Below, one piece after another: positions 19,586 through 30,700 of a stretch of 64,000 nucleotides of DNA. The translations under genes were made by a program, and so were the position numbers. The DNA lies in the NCBI GenBank assembly GCA_964019335.1, contig OZ025686.1, positions 372,001 to 436,000 on the forward strand. Direction: 5' to 3'. The notes beneath the pieces were generated by a model, which did no database searches, was not told the DNA's origin, and was given only the letters and a program-made list of their open reading frames with translations. Origin of the DNA: Diplonema japonicum (lineage: Eukaryota; Euglenozoa; Diplonemea; Diplonemida; Diplonemidae). Each line of letters begins with the position of its first letter. The first letter of the stretch is position 1.

Positions 19586-19834
19586 TTAAAACATCCTCGA
19601 GCATGCAACCACGACCTGGGGAGAAGGGCATGTGTTTGGAGACGCTGATCTTAGGCGTTTCTTCGGTATGGCCGGTCCTCCAGATTGGGGTGGGTAAACC
19701 ACTGGTTTGTGATAGTCCGCAAAGCAAGCTGGGCACAGATGCACGTTACAAGCCTTGCAGATGAAGATAGTTTGTACCCGGATCCCCAAAACACGCATGT
19801 GGTGTGTCTTGCTGCATCCACAAACCCGAACTGG
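19586..19834 (-). mobile_element. piggyBac-type transposase C-terminal Cys/His domain, remnant
   Basis: An in-frame minus-strand segment of ~80 codons reads VRVCGCSKTHHMRVLG, TIFICKACNVHLCPACFADYH. The Cys-x-Cys ... Cys-x2-Cys ... LC-x2-CF-x3-YH spacing is that of the RING/PHD-like zinc domain at the C-terminus of piggyBac (DDE_Tnp_1_7) transposases. No DDE catalytic part is seen upstream and no terminal repeats were identified. It lies between the two tRNA-Glu copies. It could alternatively be a small zinc-binding gene. Confidence 0.5.
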
Positions 19835-19989
19835 TTTCGAGGGTGTTGTTGGAGGTTAATCTAGTGGCCAAAAGTGATTTTCAACGGAAAGAAATCGCGG
19901 AACTTGGTTATGTGCAAGGGTAAGGGTAAATGGTACTTAAAATGCCCCTTGAGATCTGGGAGTAGGTTCATATTGTGAAAAAATAAAAA

Positions 19990-20061
19990 TTCCGGCACGG
20001 GGAATTGAACCCCGGTCTCCTGGGTGAGAGCCAGGTGTTCTAACCACTATACTATGCCGGA
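19990..20061 (-). tRNA. tRNA-Glu(CUC), copy 2
   Basis: Identical in all 72 positions to 19174-19245. Flanks differ beyond about 6 bases on either side. Followed by T5. Confidence 0.95.
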
Positions 20062-20072
20062 TGTTGCAAATA

Positions 20073-20127
20073 CTTTTTTTTTTTTTTTTCAAAATACCAA
20101 TGCAGGGCCGCCATGGAGAGCAACACC
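20073..20127 (-). repeat. Retroelement 3'-end-like arm with poly-T, left of gap
   Basis: A T run, then 20090-20127 that matches the reverse complement of 20322-20359 (~80% identity, including CAAAATACCAAT and GAGCAACACC). On the minus strand it is an element end with a poly-A tail. Confidence 0.6.
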
Positions 20128-20150
20128 NNNNNNNNNNNNNNNNNNNNNNN
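20128..20150. other. Assembly gap (23 N)
   Basis: A run of N flanked by inverted copies of the same repeat. Scaffold order or orientation across it should not be trusted. Confidence 0.99.
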
Positions 20151-20321
20151 TCACCGAGTCGTAGGTCTACGCGGCTTGGAATTAAAGTAATTCAGCCCTC
20201 TTCGGCTGTTCCAAACAGGTGCACGGGTTGGCGGAGTCCACAGCTCCATCTGATTGCAGAAGAACTGGTCTTCGCCCTCCCTGTAATATTTCCATGCTTC
20301 CCTTCACCTTTCCCCTTCCCA

Positions 20322-20380
20322 GGTGTTGCTCCCCCATGGTGGCACCTATTGGTATTTTGAAAAAAAAAAAAAAAAAAAAA
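20322..20380 (+). repeat. Retroelement 3'-end-like arm with poly-A, right of gap
   Basis: The inverted partner of 20090-20127, followed by an A run (20360-20380). The plus-strand LINE begins directly after this tail. Confidence 0.6.
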
Positions 20381-23030
20381 GGGTGGGAGAAGGCCAGTGT
20401 ACTCGTCGAACACTACGCGAGGGCCTGCTCCCCAAGGACGACTGCCAAGTCGGAGGAAGTGATCACCACCATCAAGAAGGACGCGAAGCCCGGGACAGAC
20501 AACGACTTCCCCCTGGTAACGAAGGACGAGCTGGACTCGGTGCTGCGAAGGCTGAAGAAGGGCAAGGCTCCGGGCCCAGACGGCATCTACAACGAAATGC
20601 TGAAGTACCTGGGACCGGTGGCCAGGGAAGTTCTACTCCTCCTCTACAACTCATCCCTCCAGACCGGTGTCGTCCCTGCCGAATGGAGGCGGTCTTCCAT
20701 CATCCCCCTCATGAAAAAGGGCAAAGACCAATCCGAACCCGCCTCGTACAGGCCGATCGCGCTGACGTCAAACATCGTGAAGACGTTGGAGCGAATAGTC
20801 AAGGACAGGATGTGCTTCCTGCAGGACACAGGACGGGTAAGGCAATTGCACACATCGCAGGCGGGTTTCCGGAAAGGGAGGTCCACGGAGGAAAACGTGC
20901 TGTACGCCGCCTCAAAGCTCAAAAGTGTCAGGCTGAGCCAAGGTCTGGGGGGTCTCCTGCTGTTCGACTTCAAAGGAGCCTTCGACACAGTCTGGCACAA
21001 GGGAGTGATCGCAAAGCTGATAGGCGACGGTTACCCTCCCAAGCTCGTGAAATGGATCACCTCTTTCCTCGACCAACGTAAAGCCTCCGTCTGTGTGAAC
21101 GGGGAACACGGCTGCGTGAAGACAATGACAGGGGGCGTACCCCAAGGCACCATCCTGGCCCCGCAGCTCTTTTCCATCTACGTCAACGACCTGGCCAGGT
21201 TGTACAGGAAGGCTGGAATCGACGCGGTAGTGTACGCAGACGACATAGCGATAGTGCTGGAGGCGGGGAGTCCTGCCGAGCTGAACAAGAAGGTGCAACG
21301 CGCGGTGAGCCTCACGGAGCGATGGTGCGAGACGTTCTCGATGAAACTGTCCCAGGAAAAGACAGAGTTCATGCCGGTAGAGGGACAGTTCTGGAACTCG
21401 CACGACAGTCTCGCAAACCTCATCAACGCCCGCTTCCCCTCGAGTGGGGCGAAAGTCAAGGTGGTACGCGAGGCTAAATATCTTGGCGTCACCTTCGACG
21501 AAAGCATGAACTTCCACGAGCATGTGCAGAAGGTGAAGGGAAAGATCAACAGCCGTCTTCGCCTGCTGCGCAAACTCGCCGGAACAAGGTGGGGCTGCCG
21601 CAAGCACACCCTAAGGACGCTGTACCTGACGTACGTCCAACCGGTTCTGCGCTACTGTCTCGGTGCTTACGGCAACTTCGTGGGACATGCTGCTCTGGCC
21701 GAGTTCGACTCGCTACAATACACAGCAGCGAGGTTGATAACGGGATGCTTCGACAAGACTTCCGCGACGGTGACCAGGTCAGAGGCGGGCATCTGGGAGA
21801 TTGAATCCTTGCTGGAACACGACACCCTGGTGCTCTACGAGAAGGCACAGCGTCAACCGGGGACAACAGCGGAGAAGGCAACAAAGATATCCGGGGGTCA
21901 GATGTGGTACGGGAAAAGCTGGCGAAACACCGCGCTCGACTTGGCGAGGAGTCACGGGATGCCGGAACGCGAAGACCTACCACACCACTCAGTCACTCAG
22001 AGCGCAGACCTGCAGCTCCCTCCATGGGTCCAACCCAAAGTCCTGTTCCACCCCGACCTAGTCCGCAAGGTACACAAGAAGGACGAAAAAAGTCTCAAAC
22101 TCCGAGCGGCCTTCGAATCGATCAGGAGGCACGGCATCCCAGATGTGATCGTCTACACCGACGGGTCAGTCACCGGACACAGGAACGGCGGTTCGGCAGC
22201 TGTGATAAGGATCGGGTCTGACACCGAAGCAGGCACGCAAGAGCGGAGGAGCAGTGACTTCGGCCTACCGATGCGAACTGAAAGCGCTGAACCTGGGGCT
22301 GCAATTGACACTGTACCATACCCGGAGACAAGGTGTGACGACAGGAGTAGTGCTGCTGTGCTCGGACTCCCAGTCGGTGATCAGAAGACTGATGCAGGGC
22401 CACAGAGAGATGAGGCAGAAGGAGGAACTGCTGGCTTGGAAATGGCTGGACGCGCTTGACCGCCAAGGCCTCTCCACCATCATCCAGTACGTTCCCGGGC
22501 ACTGCGGCCTACCAGGTAACGAGCAAGCCGACCGACACGCCAAACGCGCCGCAAAGGAGTCGACACCGGACGGCCCGACGGACCTGATGACCACAAAGAG
22601 CCTCATCAAGAGGTCGGTGAACCGCGACTGGGCAGCCTCGTGGGAGAAGACAGGTCGGGACAAAAAGTACCGAGAGGAGATCGGCGCGAGGTACCTCCCC
22701 TTGAAGGAACTGTCCTGCAGACACGTTGAGGTACAGATAACGAGACTGCGAACGGGCAGGAGCCACCTGACTTGCGGTTTCCTGTCGAAACCCGTCCAGA
22801 ATGACATACGTTGCCTCTCGTGCCATTCGATCCAGGACAGACACCATCTGCTGATCGGGTGCCCAGCTGGAGACAAGGTCCGCGAAGAGATCTTCGGGGA
22901 TGACATCCCCACGACCACGAAGGAGATGCTCACAATGAGGGTGAGTGAAACCGCCTCCTACCTGAAGAGGATGGACCTCATCTGAGACTCTCACGACCGC
23001 CGAGCCGCTGACCGCAATCGCAGGACGTAG

Positions 23031-23060
<30 letters not shown>
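20381..23060 (+). mobile_element. Non-LTR retrotransposon (LINE) with RT and RNase H, 5'-truncated
   Basis: The plus strand encodes a reverse transcriptase: GKAPGPDGIYNEMLKYLG, ASYRPIALTSNIVKTLER, AGFRKGRSTEENV, LFDFKGAFDTVWHKG, GGVPQGTILAPQLFS, catalytic VVYADDIAIV (~21225-21255), then KYLGVTFDE. An RNase H follows with its acidic residues in YTDGS (~22155), CELKAL, CSDSQS and NEQADRHAK. A C-terminal CLSCHSIQDRHHLLIGC motif precedes the stop at 22983-22985. A +1 frame change near 22250 separates the first RNase H Asp from the rest. The endonuclease is missing. The 3'UTR is about 46 bases plus a 30-A tail (23031-23060). RT plus RNase H resembles the I/ingi group, which is a tentative assignment. 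Confidence 0.93.
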
Positions 23061-23062
<2 letters not shown>

Positions 23063-23600
23063 AACAGAAAAAAGTGAACCAAAAAGTACTAGTGAACCCT
23101 CTCCCCCTCCCCCTGTGTTTCCCATTATTACCCTGTCGTGCACCCCATCTTCTGTCTTCACCTTTCCCCGCCCCTTCACACATCCCCCCGTATCATTTCC
23201 CTTTGTTTTGAATTTTCTAAGGCTCCGCCGCCCAACAAAGCTGGCTGAAGGGGATGCCTCCGTGCCAGTGTGCCGCTCGTGAGGGCGAGCACGGACGAGG
23301 TACCCCACTCCTCAAAAACCCGGAGGTTCGCCCGAAGGGTGCTGGCTTGGGAAGCGGGCTGGAGAGCTGCCGGGGTCACGGAGGTGGGCGAAGTCGCGAA
23401 CACTGGAGCCCACGAACCGGCCCCACCTCCGTCCTCGGTACGTATGGATAGTTTAGCGGAAGTTTCAAGGTTATCTCATTCCTTTCCCCCTTTCGTTAGA
23501 TACAGGGAGACCCTTGGTCCACCTGTTCTGTCCCCCCCCCCCAGCCTTTGCTTCGCACGTCAGTGGTTCATTTATTATTATGATAAAAAAAAAATCAGCT
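23061..23600. other. Spacer between LINE tail and tRNA-Pro
   Basis: GC-rich piece at 23215-23450 with open frames in several directions but no recognisable product. It may be the end of another decayed element. The missing 3' exons of the reductase at 23921 were sought here and not found. Confidence 0.35.
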
Positions 23601-23672
23601 GGCTTAGTGGTCTAGTGGCATGATTCTCGCTTTGGGTGCGAGAGGTCCAGGGTTCGATTCCCTGCTGAGCCC
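23601..23672 (+). tRNA. tRNA-Pro(UGG)
   Basis: 72-nt cloverleaf beginning GGCTTAGTGGTCTAGTGG. The anticodon stem CTCGC/GCGAG has loop TTTGGGT, giving UGG. Acceptor GGCTTAG pairs with CTGAGCC; discriminator C; T7 follows. It is the only tRNA in the window on the plus strand. Confidence 0.95.
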
Positions 23673-23920
23673 CCCTTTTTTTCATCCACAAACCCGCTTG
23701 TTGCACCTACCACCACCAGGTTTTTAAACCACAAAAAAAAAAAAAAACACCAAGCACCACAGACAAGGCAGTGATCAACGATGTACCACGCTGCAAATGC
23801 CTGGCAGTTGTATTCATATGACCACGAGGGGTTATGTTGTTCCTGCCTCTCCAGTTTGAAAAAACTGCTTGCAGCGGAACCGAACCGTTGGTGAGTATAA
23901 GAAACAGTAAAAAAACACAC

Positions 23921-24569
23921 CTGGATTTGTGAGGTTGACTGTGCCAGTCTTACTTTTGGTGGACATGTCAATCATTGCTGGAATGAGCTCAGTGAGCACT
24001 GTCATGGAATTAGGAATGTTGACAACCTTCTGGTACTTGACAATTTTAGTGATGAAGTTGTAGGGAGAGTGGTCAGGGGTGATTGGCATCCTGATTCTGA
24101 TGTTCAGGACGCTATCGGCCATCATGTGCATCAGGCGGTCGGTGAAGCCCTTACAGGTGGAGTACCCAGAGCCAAAAAAGTTAGGCAGGGATTCTTCGGT
24201 GAAACCCTTGCCTCCTACTTGATGTTCGTCATCATAGTGGAAGATGCACCCTGTGCCCATGTATGTGAAGTGGATTCCCCTCTCTTTGCACATGAAGGCA
24301 AGGACTGTGGGCCCCCACAAATTGTCCCTCATGTTTTCAACAAGTTTCCCTTTCTGCTCTAAATAGTCGATGGTGTTGAAGCCCTCCCCTCTTGTCCTTC
24401 CAACCAGACTCACCACCCTATCAGGCTTCACTTCGTCCAGCTCCTTTGCCACGTCCACTTCATTGTCTGCCCTCACAGTGCTACCCACAGCCTCGTGGCC
24501 TTGCTTCTTTATGGTATCCATCACCTGGCCGCCTATCCATCCCTTGTGCCCGTACACGAGAAACTTCAT
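23921..24569 (-). CDS. UDP-4-keto-rhamnose epimerase/reductase-like (NRS/ER), 3' exons missing
   Basis: A short-chain reductase with an N-terminal Rossmann motif (MKFLVYGHKGWIGGQVMD; GxxGxxG variant GHKGWIGG). SLVGRTRGEG, YMGTGCIFHYDDEH and the catalytic region GSGYSTCKGFTDRLM (Tyr-x3-Lys) match plant NRS/ER and the C-terminal half of rhamnose synthase. That enzyme makes UDP-L-rhamnose (3,5-epimerisation and 4-keto reduction). 649 bases are open from the ATG to a donor (CCAG|GTGTGT) at 23920 after VNLTNPG. The family continues there with ~80 residues (HNEILEMYK block), which I cannot find before the tRNA/LINE island. The in-frame sequence past the donor is not coding-like. The gene appears broken or separated from its end. 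Confidence 0.82.
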
Positions 24570-24786
24570 TTTTTCCCCCCCCCCTTCACTACCTTCTTTG
24601 GCCTGGTGACAGCGCTCTAACATAAAGGAATACGACAAAAATAAGAGCAACCCGAGAAAAAATTTATTCTGAGGGTTTCTAAACTAGGCAATCTGCGAAA
24701 GCAGCGCTTTAAAATAAGGGAGAAAGACATTAAAAAAAGGAAGAAAAAAAATCAGAAACTAAAACCGAACCTGTTTTTTTCCTTTT

Positions 24787-27700
24787 TTACTGGCACTTTA
24801 CTGGCACTTGCGTGTCTAAAAAAATCACTGATTCAGAACTAACCGAAACCCTGACCTCCGATTCAGGGGATTCTCCTGATGCTTCGATGAATACTTTTTG
24901 TAGGATTGAAGCAACATCATCGGCGTCCCCTGCTGGAAGAGAAACCGAAATGAGAGAGGGTGTAACGGTGTTGGTTGGTGTGTCATAGTCTTCGAAAGAA
25001 AGGGCAAAGTTAGGGTTTCCAGAGCTGACAGACACGGTTACAGTTGGGGTCTCGCCTTTGGATGCTGCTAGATCTTCGCTGAACAGCTGCATAGAGGTAC
25101 CACGTGCAAGGTCGCAGCCTTCGTGAAAGGTGCTGCACGTCCACAAGCAGGGCTTCACGTCAATGACTTTCTTTGAACGCACAGAGTTCTTTCCAACTTT
25201 GATTGTGAGCTGAATGCTGCGCTTCTTAGGTTTGTCTGCTTGCATGCACCTGTACTCTACCAAGCTCAGTAAGGCTTCTACGTCAGCGTGCCCGCAGTTA
25301 AGTTGCACTTTAAAGCCAGCTTTGCTCTTCAACTTCTCCAGCAGGCCCACCTCTTCGCCTTCCAACACCACTTTACCATTTGCCGTGCACTGCATTTCAA
25401 GTCCCAATACATCATGTTCTGTGAACATTCCCAAGAACTCGAATTGCAGGTATGATGATCGTTCATACATATCATCATTGTCCTCCACGATGTCTACGTC
25501 TTTGAAGGGCCGCACCGGGCCAGCCATGCTGTAGCATAGTAGTGATGGAGATCCATTTTGACTGATGGTCACGGTCTTGTCGGCGGCTCGAATGCTAATC
25601 TTCGTCCCCAGATACGAACCCATGTCGAAGGAAGACGTTGTCAGGTGGAACTCAGCCCGCCGGGAGTGTTTCTCGACCTTCCCTCCACTGTCAAAACACA
25701 CCAAGCGCATCAACGGTGTCAGGTTTGCGTTCGTCGCCTTCGACGCCCATGAAAAGGCGACTATAATCTTGTGCGGTGTCTCTTTGATCTCACCAATATA
25801 ATCCTTCCCACAGAAAAGATCCGAGTCCTTGACAACGTACATTGTCCCTTCTGTTCGAAGAAGCAAGTTGTCGTTAGGGGTGGCACCTGCTGAAAGTGAG
25901 AACACAAGACACCCGTCTGTGAGGGGCCTGCTGCTCTCGAGCTGGGTTTGCACCTTGACGTTTATGGGAACGGGCCCGCCGTTCATGCAGAAGGTCGCTG
26001 AGCAAGCATAGTCAGGTGCCCATAGGAGGGGACCGCAGACCTCGACCGGAATTTTCACTTTTCCATCGCTTGATCCGTCGTTTGCATTAATGCGCAGCTG
26101 GAATGTGAGGACCGACGTCTTTATCTTCTTTGCGTCTGTTTGGTAGCTCATACAGTGCAGCAGCGTTTCAACCATCTCAATTGTGATCCCTCCCGGACAT
26201 GCATCTAGCTCTTCCTGCGTTTCTGGTCGGTTCGCCCCCTTCGGAAGCGGTGCAAACTTTACTTCTACGGTAGTACCCCCTTCCGATATCACCTTTCCAA
26301 AGTACATTTCCTCACACCCCACGTCGGTCACGTAAAGCTTCTCGTTTTCCTTTCTTACGAAGATTCGTTTTGAGGTGTTTTGGATAGCTTCCAGTCTGCG
26401 AGAATCCTTCAGCCTGCATGTGAGGGTCAAGAGCTTGCGCTCTTTCTTATCGGCAGAGGCTTGCTCGACTTCAAGAAGTCGTTTGTGGTATTGGTAATTC
26501 ATCATTTGTTCTTCTTTGTCCTGGATGACTATGTGATCAGTGCGGCGTCCTGTGGAGCCCGCCACAAGGTTCACGGCGAGGATCCCACCGTTGAAGGTGA
26601 GAGTGTCTGGGTCGTGCAGCGTGCAGTCGTCGAAGAGAAGGAACCCAAAGCTGTCTGCTTCTGAGCCCTGCCGGTAGCGACGTGTTTCTGTGTCCACGCG
26701 GAGGATCTCTGTTGCGTTCTCGACTGGCAAGATGCAGAGTTCCAGTACACTCACCGAGTGCTGCGACATCCCATCCCATGCGGTCACTTTGATCATCTTC
26801 TTGAGCACTGAGGGGTTTTGGCTTTCATTGCAATACGACAGCCCCCTCAGTACTTGGATTACGTCCTTCCTTTTCACCAGTGCTTGCTCTGCTCTCTCTC
26901 CTTTGCCCTTTTTAACATTCTTCCCCACTTTGAATTTTATCACCAAGTTGTTCCTGGACTGTGCCATCGTTGCTTTCGAGACTTTGTTGATCAGAATTTC
27001 GTGTGTGTGTTGCTGGCCGTCTTGCTGGCCTTCTGTTGCCTTCTTGTTGACCCCCATCTTCATCAGGTACGCGATATTCTTTTTCGTTACAATTTTTCGC
27101 TTAACCTCGTCTTTCAACTTTCTCCTAACTAGGTCCTTCAGAACTGTATTACTCCTCGTGGATTGGTTTAGCGTGGATCGTGGGGATTCTGTCGTGCTGG
27201 GAGACGGCTCGACTTCAGTGGTGGTCTCTTGTCTATCAGATTCTTCTTTCGGAGAGGGTTCTGTGGGTTGCTCTTTAATGTCTTCTTCCTCTACCGCTTC
27301 CTCTTCTAGCTCCTCCTCTTCTTCTTCTTCCTCCTCCTCCTCCTCTTCTTCTTCGTCCTCCTCGTTTTCTTCTCCGTTCGTCTCTTTACATGCCCGTACC
27401 ATCGATCTTGCTCTGGACCTTTTCTTTCTCATTGGAACGATGGTGAGGTCGCCCTTCTCTTGCATCAAGAGCGCGTCAGTTGGGGTTGCTCCTTCGATGA
27501 ATTCCAAGCAAATGTCGCCGCCATCCCAACCTTCGTCGTCGTCGAGCACGTCGTAGTTCCCCAGCCGCACAACGCCGCAGTCCTCTCTCACCGAGTGCAT
27601 GGTGGCTGCTGGGGGTAAGGAAAGTAATGGGGACGTAACCTTGATGGTACAGGTGGAACGAACAGGTATGCCGTTTATCACAAACTCAGCCTGCACTGTT

Positions 27701-30700
27701 AGCTTCCTGCTGTCTTTGTGCGATTTGTAATCCGTCTGAAAGCAGACGGACCTGAACAGCAACGATGCCTTCTCAATACTTGCTGTTCCGTCTTCCACAA
27801 AGTCGATTTGCAGCCCATTCGTCGTCGTCACTGTCCCCAGAGGCAGCCTGTTGTACAGCACCTGATCACCTTCAACTGTTAGAGACGAATGAATGGGGCA
27901 CAGCATCAAGTAGTCTCCCTTTGTTCCCCCAAAGACAATGCTGAAGCTCAGATACCCACCTTTGAAAGTATCGGTGTCAATATCAGTTATACTGCCCTGC
28001 TCGGCAAAAGCTAGCGGCGGCTGTGGTGGGACATAAGATGCGAAGTGCGCGGGGACGTCGTCACTGCACATCTGCCGCCAGATGGGCGTGCGGCAGTTGA
28101 ATTCCATGACACTGGGATCGTCGACAGATGTTATCTGCACCACAATTACACCCAGCTTCACGGGAGACGATGTTTTCTTTGAGTGGAGGCTTAGCACGAC
28201 AAGCCTTTCATTGACCTCAGGATCACTTGAATTGTTTACAAAGCACAGCCCCTTCAGTACCGATACGATATCGTCTGTCGTTTTTGCATGGAACGAGAAA
28301 CACGTGTAGTCTTCGCCTGGTTCTCTCTCATCGAAGTTGGTAGTGAGCCCCGGTGAAAGAATTTCAAGGTCCTCCATGCCAACACTGTGCTTCATCAAGA
28401 GCTTGTCCTCGACGCCGTGACCTAGCATGTGCACAAAGACGTCTGGGGTGGGGGAGATATTATTACTCACGACGACGTTTTTGAAAAGCTTCAACTCACC
28501 ACGACCCTCCCGGTAGTTATGTGTGATCTCTTCGGGCAGGCTGATGTCAGGGGGCTGTGTCTTCAGTGTGACAACAGATGTAGATGTGGAAGAGAGATCC
28601 ATGCCAACAAACACGATGTCGAAGTCCACGTGTACGAAAACAGATTGCCCCTTCTTCACGCAGCCGAAAGGCAGCACCAGCTCCAAGAGGTTCAAGATTT
28701 CTCGAAGTGCATCTAGATCCAGTCCATGCACTTGCACTTGCAATCCTGCGCCTGCATCGTAGCTGTCAGGCTTGTAACTCTCGAATGTTGCTATGAGTAC
28801 CTTCTCCTCACCCCGCCACATGTACACTTCATTCCCATCGACAATGAGGCCCGTCTTCCTTGCATGTATCTGCATGTTAGCCAGAGACAGTAATGGAGCG
28901 TTTCCTTCCTCTGTCTGATCTGTTCTCGTTGTGTAAATGCAGATCTCACCTTTGGCGATCGCTGTCCTTCGCCTGCACAATGCCTCGTAGTCTTCTGTGT
29001 TGTGGGGGTACGGCTTGCCTTCCTTTAGATGTTTGGGGCAGGTGACCTCCGCTATAAGGGTGTCGCCGATGAATGGTCGGTTCACAACTGTAGGAGTAGT
29101 TGTGGACAGCAGGACCTCGGATTTCGATGGCTGTGAAATACTGCACATTGGAGGCATGGCTTCGCATGCAATAAGCTCCCTCTTGGCATCGCCTTCCGCT
29201 TCATGTAACTTTGCTTCTTTCAGTAGTGTGGTGTACGTGCTGCCAGTGAGCAACAGCCGCTGCTCGCGCTCCTCACAAAGCACCGACTCTCTGGTGTGTC
29301 TTTCCGCGTCTCCCACATTTATTATGGCGGCCCGTCGCTTAAGCTCCAGCTCGGCTTCTTTTTTCTGTTGTTTTTCTTGCTCGCTTTTGCGTTTTGCCTC
29401 GGCTTCGGCGAATAGCCGCTGCTTCTCTTCTTCTTTCCTTTTCAACATCAATTTCATGTCTTTGTGTTGCTGTAGCAAATTTGCCACTGAGACCCGGAAC
29501 TCCTTGCTGTCTTCCTCATGTGCTGCTTTGATGGTTGTTCTGATGTCACGTTCTTCGTGGAAGAATGCGTCTCGTTCCAGTTTGCGCGACCGCTCCCGGT
29601 CGGTGAGCAATTCTTCAAGCTTGCGTCGTTCGATGGCCTCCAAGTGCCGCAGATCGTAGAAGCACCTATGTTCATTCGTTTCTGTTTTGAAACGGAATGA
29701 GACTTCCCGTTTAGCGAACAATGTCCGCTCCGACTCAAGGTCCATCGCAAGCTTCTTCAGCTCGATGAGCTTCTCCCTTTGCGCTTTCTCAGTCGACACC
29801 GCTAGTGTGTACATAATCTCCCACTCCATGCGTGTTTGCTGCCGACCTTCTTGCTGCTGTATCAGTACTGCCCCCACCTTGCCCCCGATGTCCAGCAGCG
29901 TTACTTCCTTCACCTTCTCCCACTCTAGCTCACGTTTGTTACGCTCCCTCTCGAGTTTTTTGGTATTGCGTGCTGCAGTTTTGCGCTGTCGATTTTCCGC
30001 AAGCTGTTCAGTCTCTTTCTGTAAATTGAGCTCGATCGCCTTGCGTATCTCGGCTTTGTATTTATCGTATTCAAACACGACTGCGTCCAGCCGCCAGGAC
30101 GCTATGTTGGGGTTCTCTTGTACAGCTGTCAGTATGGCTTTGGCACTGATGTTGTTTACAGGTGCGATCCCGGTGCAGTCCACTTTTTTAATACTAGGGT
30201 GGTGGCGCAAGAGAGTGTACACATAGTAGAAATCGTTGCTTGTCAGTACCATTTCACGAAGGTCCAACATCAGCGAAGTGTTCGTCAGCTGCTTCACCTT
30301 TGCCAACAGGGCGGGTGAGATCACGTCCGTGATGGTGTTCGTGCACGCTGCTAGCACTTTCTTCGTAGTTGCCAACGATTTCACCTTCACTTTCTTCGGC
30401 ACCTCCGCAGGTATAGGGCGGATTTTCTGCTTTGGTGCTGTACGCGGCGCACTCCCAGTATGCACTTCCTTCTGTTCTGCCTTGTGCCCGGTCTTCGGGG
30501 GGATTGGCGTTCTTGGTGTTTGCGTCCGTTTCATAATGAGATTAGTAGACCCGTCAATGTCTGCCTGCATCCATTTCCCCTCTCGGAATGTGAACAGAGA
30601 GGAGCCCTTCACACAGCACACAGTGCCCTTCTTGCTGCACCACACCGAGCAGGCGTCTATCTTGGGCATAGGGTCGGTCTCGACGACCTCCCAGTCACCC

